From NCBI GenBank assembly GCA_033296885.1, contig MU863921.1, forward strand, positions 1-64,000: DNA of 64,000 bases. Direction: 5' to 3'. The first letter of the stretch is position 1. The number at the start of each line of letters is the position of its first letter. The position numbers and the translations under genes were made by a program. Shown here in pieces: positions 56,147 to 64,000 of the stretch. Origin of the DNA: Triangularia verruculosa. Taxonomy: Eukaryota > Ascomycota > Sordariomycetes > Sordariales > Podosporaceae. The notes below the pieces were generated by a model. That model was not told the DNA's origin. It searched no databases and saw only the letters and a list, made by a program, of their open reading frames with translations.

Positions 56147-57769
56147 TTAATGCACCTGTATTCTGCAAAATGGATTACGTCCCACCTTTGATCTGGCTAA
56201 ATTGGGGTGTAGGCTGTGAAAGCTGATCCTCAATGTCTTTCTACAGCCGTAAAAGCCACAACTGTCAGCCTCGCCGCTCTGGTAACGTTGGTTTCCTGCG
56301 CTCTCGGCATTACGTGCTGGTCACGTGGCACACTCACTTCACAGTTCGCTATCACAAAGCGTTGAGACCTAAAAGGCATCCAAGGTCAGGTATCAATATG
56401 CTTTCAACTAAAGTGCTTGAAAGATACTTTATTCTGCTATGACGATGTTCAGGAAACCAAACATTACCTAGATCCATTTGAAATCTAAGCATCTCCTGCC
56501 GCGCACAAGCGGCTGAGAGGGACAGAACGAACCGTCAATCAATGCATCCGGTTTCATAACTTGTTGTTTCACTCTTCTTTTTTCCCAATATTTGGAGCCT
56601 CCAGTTTTCTTGGGCGTCTTCACCAATGTGTGCTCAGCATCCTTTTGCGGCTATACCATTTGCAAAGAGAAGAAGAAGTGGCGGCACGGCACCTGCTTCT
56701 GGAGACTGATGGAGGCGACTGTGATCTGAGGTTGTCGTTTTAAGGTTCGGGTAACCGAACCCATGACTCTATTTGGGCAGGAATTACCCCTCCTGCCTGA
56801 AGTACCCCCTGTTAAGCACCACACTGGGCAGCGGTTCTGACTATCTTTTGCCAGCCCCCCTCCCGTATGTCTGTCTTTTATTTGTGAGTTGCATAGACAT
56901 GCTCTTACAGGGCAATCCGTACTGCCTTATCTCGGGCTGATATATGCTATCTTTGGCTGCTTAGCATATGTATCTGTGAATGTTTCCCATGATATTTGGG
57001 CTTTTAGATGTTGAGGTCAGCAACTCCCCCAATCAGTAAACCCCTTGGCGATAGTCTAAACTTTAAAAGATCCCGGCATTCAATCAACCGACATTGGAAG
57101 AATGGGAATCTCTCACCATTGTGCCTTCCCGTCTGAGGACGAAGAGACCTGAGCTTTCAGGCAGGTAGACACTCGTGCGGCTGTGCTGGGTACCTTCCCC
57201 CTTTCTGCGGAACATTCCGGCTTTACATGACATCGTTTTCCACCTTGACTGCCACACACTTCAGGCACACGGGTACCTAGGCAGCAGCGGAATCTGCGGC
57301 GCAACTTTAGAAGGTGCAGACCCTTGGAGATATGCTTTCCAGTCACCTCTGAGTTGGTGATGATGGCCTTTTGTGAGTTTTAAGATCTTCATTCCGAAGT
57401 AAGGTATCCTGAATTTCTGTGAAATACGATATTTCATTACGCTATGTATGTGAGATACTTGCAGGCAAGGCAGATCTCAGACTGCACACCTAGAGAAATA
57501 ACACCGGCTTTTCCATCTTGGAATGCGGTTTCCCAGAGAATCTTAGAACTCAGTTGTGGCTATTCCGTTGTGACCCAGCAACTGTGAGCATCAAGTCTTA
57601 TGCTTGAACCTGTTGGGTTTTCGTCTGCTCGCCTTCTACTGCGATACAATGCCGCAGGTTGCAGAGAGCGACATATTTGGTTCACTTGTCGAACTTTCTC
57701 TTCCTTTTTATGAGAACCGCTGCAGATAACTCTGATGGATCATTTCTCCTCCAGTTGACGTGTGGGACA

Positions 57770-59560
57770 ACATCGATTGTATGTACCAAGAACACATTTG
57801 TGCAATTTGCGCATGATTCTAGGATCTTATCACTCTATTCCAATAGTACTCGCCCCTATCAGGTTCGTGAATGTTCTTTAATTCTAAACATCGCAATAAA
57901 GGATCGTTGTGGCTCTCTTATCATCTTCCCATGATGCCTGTCAGGCGGGAACTTGACTTGAGCGCATCTTAGTCCCCAGCTGGCGAGAATACCTATCGAT
58001 GCCCATGCTATCTAGACATCAAGTCTTATCCTCAAGATACCTTCAAAAAGCTCTCCAGAATGCTGTTCTCTGATGATACTCGCCACGGTCTGGTCTAAGA
58101 AGTAGCTAAACTGCTTGTCAATAGTAATAATATGGAAGAGCTCCTTTGACATAGAGGAAGTTTCGGTCATCTCTATCACCTATTATCTCTACAGTGCCCA
58201 CTTAGGTCCCGCCAGCTTCCACGAGAGCTATAGGATATTTAACTGGTCCACATGACAATAGCCTCCTATGACATGAAGCCTGGCATAGAAGGAAGTTTTG
58301 TTGCGGGCTTTTTCTCACTATTGTCCCATACCGTGCCCGCCCAGGTCGGGCCCCAAGATACCCGGCTGATCAATATGACAATGGTCTCTTGTTGCGCATA
58401 TATGACATAGAAAGAAGCTGTGGATTTTTCCATCATGCTGTCCCCCCTTCCATGATCCTCGCTAATATTTGTCTCCTAAAACCCCAACAGTCTCAGATGA
58501 CCAACACAATGGCCTCTTTGTGCGTGGAGTCAAGCTGATAAGGGCTCGGGAGGTTGCCGTTCATGCTACCCACCCTGTAGACGCCCTTGCCCTGGAACCA
58601 GATAACTCATTTTTAAATGGAAACCCTGCATACACCAAGACTGCTGAGGACTTTTCGCTATGTTATCCTCCAATGTACCCGACTCTCACGAAGTTGCCCT
58701 TTGCCTCAGATTCAAGAAAGCTGGTTCCATAAAGCCTAGCATACCTACCCCAAGACACTTCAGTTACATATTTTTCATCATGTCATTCTTCATTGCCTGT
58801 ACTCTGCTTAAGGTCGCCTCTTACTTCCAACAAGAACAAGGTTGTTTCGTAGAAGCCAGCATGTGAAGCACTTGCGGATTTTCACCATGTTGTCCTCCAT
58901 ATCCGTCCTGGTGTTGCCCCTTTCCCGAGAGGGCTTTGTGAATGCTTGTATACGAGGAAGTTGCGGATTGTTTTATGGAGTCTTCACTATCATCCTGCAC
59001 AGTACTCGCCTCGAGTCTGCCCATCGACCTGGATTCAACCTGGTCATTTTGTAAAGTCTCATCTAGGAGGTAGGTGCGGATCTTTGCGGAATTTTCTCTG
59101 CTACCTTATACTGAATGGTACCCGCCTTGAGCAGCCTGATACGGATTAAAACGAGGTCGTTTCATGAAGTCCTATCTTAGAAGCAGTTGCAAGCTTGTTG
59201 CGGATCTTTCTCTACTATCCTGTACGGTGCCCGCCAGTGGCACCCCCTGATCCGGCTTAAAACAATGTCATCTTTTGAAGTTTTGTCTGGAACCTGGAAG
59301 GCAGTTGCGGAATTCCAGTGTTATACTGTATGATTTTCGCCCCGGGTGGTTCTTGAATTAGATTGAAACGATGTCATCTTGTGAAGTCTTGTCTGGAAGG
59401 CAGTTGCGGAATTTTCAATGGCATCCTTTATGGTACCCGCCCTAGGCGGCCCCTGACCCGAATGGAAAGGAGGTCATCATATAAGCCTTGTGTGCGAGGC
59501 AGTTGCGGAGTTTTCTCTGGTCTGCTCCCCTGGTGCCCGCCGAGTTTAGTTGATGATGAT
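57770..59560. repeat. Degenerate tandem array, period about 100-130 bp
   Basis: At least ten diverged units share the order: (A/G)GGCAGTTGCGGA, TTTTCTC, ATCCT, GGTACCCGCC, then a pyrimidine-poor stretch AAAACGATGTCATCTT, GTGAAGTCTTGTCTGG. Anchors (TTGCGGA and variants) lie near 58300, 58405, 58650, 58870, 58965, 59095, 59200, 59310, 59405 and 59505. Units at the right end are most alike; those at the left are barely recognisable. No ORF runs through it. Confidence 0.75.
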
Positions 59561-60779
59561 GTCGCCGTCCTGAAAACCAGTGGTTGGTGCTGCCCTGTCT
59601 TCCAGGTATAAATATCCTTCCCCATAACCTTTTCCCAGCTTGTCCTTTTTCCTCTCAACACCACACCTTTCGACTTTTCGCTCCCCCTCGCCCGCCCACA
59701 CAACTTTTTCTCCGCTTCGTCTCCCGTCTGCCCTCCTCCTCGCGCCACCACCGCCGTCCGAGCCTTTTTTTTTTTTTTCGAAAATATCATCGAAGTATGT
59801 ATAGGTATTTCGTTTGTTTTACTTCCATCTCTACCATCATCATGTCGATATCTATAGCCTTGTTTCTATACTCTGAGAACTACTGATGAGGCCTCTGAAC
59901 GGCTTCTGAACACCAAGTTCGAGTCGCGAGGCCCCCATCGTGGCTTTTTACCGAGTACGAGCATCATACCCCCCTTCATTCCTTTTCACTCTTTTCACTC
60001 CTCCAGATACACTCTCAACACCTCTTGAACCATATATCAGGTTGCTTCGACCCTCGCTAGTGCCTGGGGGTCGTCAGAAACACTCAAGACAGGTATCTTT
60101 GCTCTTTTCTGGGCCTTCACCTCCAAGTCCCAACGAAGTGAGTCGTGGCCTTGAGAAGCGAGTCTCACTCGGCTTACCCCGCCATCTATCGATCTCATAC
60201 CCAAGCGCTTTGTCTGGCCAGTGCCGGTGATGGTCTTGCCCTCGAGACCTCACAGCGGTAGGTACTGCTGTCGAACAGAGCGGCTTCAATCAATATCTTC
60301 TACCTGTTTTTTCTTCTTTTCCCACAACACCAAAACCCCCTCCGCAAGCTTTGTGTTGCCTGTGGCCGAAGACCTCTTCAAGAGCACGTTTCCACACCCA
60401 TTCTGTTTCACTGTTTCTTGATTGATCTCGATCTTTTCGACTTCGAAGGCAGAGCCTGACCTCCTTCGGCCAATCAAGCCCATCTTGATCCTTTTGTATA
60501 GGCCATCAATGGTCAATATCGTCTGAAAATTCAGTCGAAAGGGTTCTCGGCCACCAAACTCTTGCTTCATCATCCCACTGGCGGCTCGCCTAGGTTGTCT
60601 TTCTGTTTCCTCTTCCTTCGCTTCCTTTCTGCTCTTGCAATCTCTTCCCGGTTCTATTGAGCTATCCTCAACCATTCGACCATTCTCTTTCGCCTCCACC
60701 CAACATGTACTTCATCTGTTCATGACCGCCGTCAATTGAATGACCACTCGCTAACAAGACGTCTTCAACTAGAGCCAAA
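59561..60779 (+). promoter_or_regulatory. Pyrimidine-rich leader/promoter of the RRM gene
   Basis: 1.2 kb directly before ATG 60780. C/T-rich on the plus strand over long stretches (e.g. 59600-59780, 60290-60420, 60590-60700), as is common for transcript leaders of highly expressed or regulated fungal genes. Several upstream ATGs open short frames (for example near 59584 and 59940). The extent of the transcript is inferred. Confidence 0.45.
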
Positions 60780-63700
60780 ATGTCGTCCCCCTCTTTCACC
60801 TGGTCCGAGGAAGCTGTCGTTGGTGTCGACAGCAGCCCCATCGCCTCTGCCAGTGCGCCGGCTTCCAGCGTCCGTTCCTCATCTGCCACATCCGATTGCG
60901 ATGACCAATGTAAGCGTTCCCCGTTGTGCTGTTGCTGATAATTCGGTATGCTGACCTTTGGTGTTGTAGCTTATGCTCACTCCGCCTCCGGTGTTGAGTC
61001 ACCCCCCGTTTTTGCGTACGTTTGTTTTCCTTGTTTCGACTCGTCCTATTTTTGGTCTTGGTGCCATTGGCCTCAAAGGCCATGGTTCTTTGCTTTGACT
61101 TCGACCCAGTCGACATGCCTCATGGCTCGCCCGCTGCCGTGATCCATGCGGACACCACCATCCCAAGAATTTACATCCAGTCTCCTCATCCTCCAAGCTT
61201 GCCCGCCGCCTTCTCTGACTTTCGGTTTTCTCCAAGTGGGGATCACCGAGTGCGCAGGAAGCTGCGAGTGCATTGACGACATGGCGGCTCATCTGCCGGG
61301 ACCGTGTTATTTACCTTGCGCCAGCCTCTGCTGAGGTCGATGCTGTGCACTGTGGCCAGGTAGTATGCCTGCCTGCTAGGTGTTCGCCATGTTTTCTCAT
61401 TTTTGTTGCGGGTTATCTGTTGATCAGTGTATTGACTTTCTCCCTAGTGCCGCCAACGATAAGGCCAGCGACGAACATGCGGCCGACAGCGAGGCCGCCG
61501 ACAACGACTCCATTGTGTGAGTTTCCTCTTTCTTTTTGTTTGTCCGGACCACACTTGTCCCTTCCTCCTCACAGGGCTATTCATCTTGCCCTGAAGCTTT
61601 CTTTGTTCGTCTTTTACGTCTCATCTCTCTTCGTCGGTTCACCGGTTTCACACTTCTCTTTCTTTGAGGGTGGAACTGGTAAAGCGATAGGCAGAGCCGA
61701 TGAGGAGGCAGGCGGTATTATTGATACCTTTTCCAACTCTCACTCTTCCTCCTTTTCTCAACAACAATCCACGAAACCATGATCTAATATTGTTCAATAT
61801 ATAGTTCCTCTGTCAATCCCCAGAACGATGCCGAGGTCTCTGAGACCCAGACCGCACCCGCTATTGCCTCGGCCGCCGAAACTCGCCGCTCTGTCTCTTG
61901 GGCAGACTCCGTCAACGAGGCAGCTGCTGCCGATTCTGATGTCGACCCCCAGACTGTTTACCCGTCGACTGCCTGCGTCTTTGTCGCAAAGTAAGTTCTA
62001 ACAATATTCATACTTACCCACTCTTCATCGCAAGCACTAGGGCCAGATTAGCTTGTGGTATATCCGCAATCTTCTGTCAATACTGCCCCTTACCATAAGG
62101 GTGCAGTGTTATTCAGATGGCAGACCCATTTATCCAGTCACCTCCGGCGATGAAATTAGTTGAAAGGTTTATCAGTGAGAATGTAGAGAGTCCTCGGGGT
62201 TTTCTGAGGATTCTGTGCATTTTCCCTAAATAAACCTGATACAAATTCCAAAAAAACCAAACCCGGACTTCAACCTTTACTTACATTTCACTTTATTCCT
62301 TACTCCCTCTTTATTTTTATTTCACCACCCCAAAATGGATTTCAACTCGATGCATAGAACTCCTGCTTCCTTTGCAGACATTGCAGACTGTACAGTTTCG
62401 CTAACGTTGTTATTTTGGTAGTCTTGCTGAGCCGCGCGACGATGTTGCGCTGGAGGCCGCGGTCACTCGTGCCTTCAGTCGCTTCGGCACTGTCTTTGTG
62501 AAGATCCGCCGTGATCTTAACAATCTGCCGTTTGCCTTTGCTCAATACACGGTAAGCCTTTTAGTCCCACACATGTACCCATGTTTGGCAGATTTTGCTG
62601 ACAGCCTTGTACCAGAACGAGCAGGAGGCCAAGGAGGCGATCGAGAAGGGTCGCGGTCTGCTCATTCTCGGCAGACCCTGCCGCACGGAGATGGTCAAGT
62701 CGAACCGTAAGTTGTGATTCCCTCGTATGTTGACTGTATGGTCTAGATTGTGATGTTAACCAACACTCGGCAGGCTCTTTTATCATCTACAAGCGCGACG
62801 CTAGCGAGATTCTGATCGACGAAGCTCGCACAATCATGGAGACATTCGGCACGGTTGGCAGTATCGAAGTCGTCAGCGAGGCAACCTGCGAACACATGGA
62901 CCTGCCCTCTGCCGTGCTGGTTGAATTCTCCGGCTTCAGCCAGGAACAAGCACTCAACAAGGTAGGATCTTTCATCTCCTTCAATCATTTGGTCCCTACT
63001 GACCACGATTTCTAGGCTGCTGCGCTGTTTCCTGAATATGTCATTGACATGTTCGACTCTCGCAAGCGTTCCTTGAACCCGGTTGACCGGAATGCGGAGT
63101 TTCTCCGACAATATCACATCGACCGCAAATCGATCTATGTTGGTGACATTCCGCTGGACGCCACAGAGAACGAGATGTTCGAGCTTTTCTCGGACATTGG
63201 CGAGGTTATCAAGGTGAACCTCGTGCAGCGGCATACCCAGGATGGTAAATTAAACAGATGTCAAGTTGCCTTCCATCAACACAGCTAACAATGATTCATA
63301 GGGTCTCTCGCCCGCCAATTTTGTTTTGTCGAGTTCGACAGAGCCACCAGAGTCGATGAGGCCATTGCTGCTCTCGACCGCGCCATAATCCGCGGCTGGA
63401 ACATTAAAGTCCAGCGCAAACAGTCAAAGGTTGCCAAGTCCCCTTTCGGCAACAAGTATGCCGACCGCCTCGAGCACACGGAGAAGTCCACATCCGGGGC
63501 TTCTCGTGACGCCCATGCCGCCCGCCGCCCAGGAAGATTTACAGGCCAAATTTTTGACGGGCCCAATGGAACACTGAGCAGCCTTCAGCCCTCTGCTCAC
63601 CAGAATGAGTCCTTCCAGCACTACGCTGGGCCCCCGATGCCCCCCATGCCGTACATCCCGAGCCATGGCGCTGCGGTTGGTCTTAGCGGAATGCAGGTGA

Positions 63701-64000
63701 ATTCGCCTGTTGTCTCGCCCACTTTTGGGCACACATACCCCGTCTACCCTCCCAACCATACTCCTCCGGGCATGATGAGCTCGTGGCCTGTCATTACTAG
63801 CACACCCAGCCACCAGTACCAAGCCATGGGCACGACCACCGCCAGCCAGTACAATGGGATGAACCACGCTGCTCAGCACTACGAGATGGGCCAAGCCGCC
63901 CAGTACAATGGGATGGGCCAAGCTGCCCAGTACACCCGGGCCTCGGACTATGCGTCTGCTCAGATGGGCGCTCCTCCCAGCTACCACATGGCTGGTGGCC
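60780..64000 (+). CDS. Three-RRM RNA-binding protein (3' end outside window)
   Basis: Partial gene, at least 589 aa. Exons: 60780-60909, 60970-61015, 61448-61516, 61805-61990, 62422-62551, 62616-62706, 62774-62961, 63016-63244 and 63302 onward. Every junction keeps frame. The N terminus (MSSPSFTWSEEAVVGVDSSP) is Ser/Ala-rich and acidic. RRM1 has TACVFVANLAEPRDD and LPFAFAQYT (RNP2 and RNP1). RRM2 is divergent: SFIIYKRDASEILIDEARTI and AVLVEFSGFSQEQAL. RRM3 is canonical: KSIYVGDIPLDATENEMFEL and RQFCFVEFDRATRVDEAI. A long Pro/Met/Tyr/Gln tail follows with repeated QYNGM and AAQYxxM units. Eight introns, including long ones of 432 and 431 nt, suggest room for regulated splicing. Orthologue name not recognised; a post-transcriptional regulatory role is inferred. 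Confidence 0.85.

Larger units (their letters stand above)
53782..60779. other. 7-kb gene-poor region with tandem repeats
   Basis: No confident gene. Contents: a 12-bp repeat at 54332-54372; a ~57-72-bp tandem array at 55248-55640; scraps of open frame near 55726-56450; a stem-like GGTTCGGGTAACCGAACC near 56744; a long degenerate array at about 57770-59560; and a pyrimidine-rich leader (59600-60779) before the RRM gene. Short frames such as 55726-55995 (+) carry protein-like composition (CPFERCPLGFHGEYGYQF) but are not extended. Confidence 0.6.

Overview
The window is nuclear DNA of a filamentous ascomycete. It is gene-dense, genes lie on both strands, and most are split by 50-80 nt GT-AG introns with fungal-type signals. 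It contains the conserved Sordariomycete mating-type neighbourhood: ATG3 - SLA2 - MAT1-1-1 / MAT1-1-2 / MAT1-1-3 - APN2 - COX13 - APC5. The three MAT1-1 genes (FMR1, SMR1, SMR2 in Podospora nomenclature) place it in the Sordariales. From memory, the proteins look closest to Podospora relatives, but no alignment was run. No MAT1-2-1 (HMG) gene is visible in either flank, so this strain or nucleus carries the MAT1-1 idiomorph.

Layout. 1-2.6 kb: CT microsatellite and a gene-free stretch with a repeated GACCGGTC element. 2.6-5.1 kb: CWC24 (splicing) and ATG3 (autophagy), convergent. 5.9-9.3 kb: SLA2. 11.6-15.9 kb: the MAT1-1 genes, with MAT1-1-1 and MAT1-1-2 leftward and MAT1-1-3 rightward. 17.9-24.6 kb: APN2 (DNA repair), COX13 (respiration), APC5 (cell cycle). 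25.6-28.2 kb: PA-TM-RING ubiquitin ligase. 29.2-33.8 kb: valyl-tRNA synthetase with two in-frame starts, then RPL37. 34.4-35.3 kb: ELP6 (Elongator) with an apparent 1-nt frameshift. 35.7-42.2 kb: MFS transporter, mitochondrial thioredoxin-like protein, L-rhamnose mutarotase-like protein, kinetochore protein Sos7. 43.7-45.0 kb: glutamine-rich RNA-binding protein. 46.5-50.2 kb: a large protein joining a JmjC demethylase-type domain to a SET methyltransferase-type domain. 51.1-53.8 kb: PRP38B-like splicing factor and CIA30 (complex I assembly). 53.8-60.8 kb: gene-poor region with two tandem-repeat arrays and scraps of open frame. 60.8-64 kb: a three-RRM protein that runs off the end.

The MAT genes act together: the alpha-box factor MAT1-1-1 sets mating identity, and MAT1-1-2 and MAT1-1-3 are needed after fertilisation. 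The remaining genes are mainly housekeeping. The strongest candidates for follow-up are the JmjC-SET fusion, the micro-exons in COX13 (8 nt) and APN2 (13 nt), the ELP6 frameshift, the GC-AG introns and the degenerate tandem array before the terminal RRM gene. All splice models were made by eye from reading-frame continuity, splice signals and family conservation.
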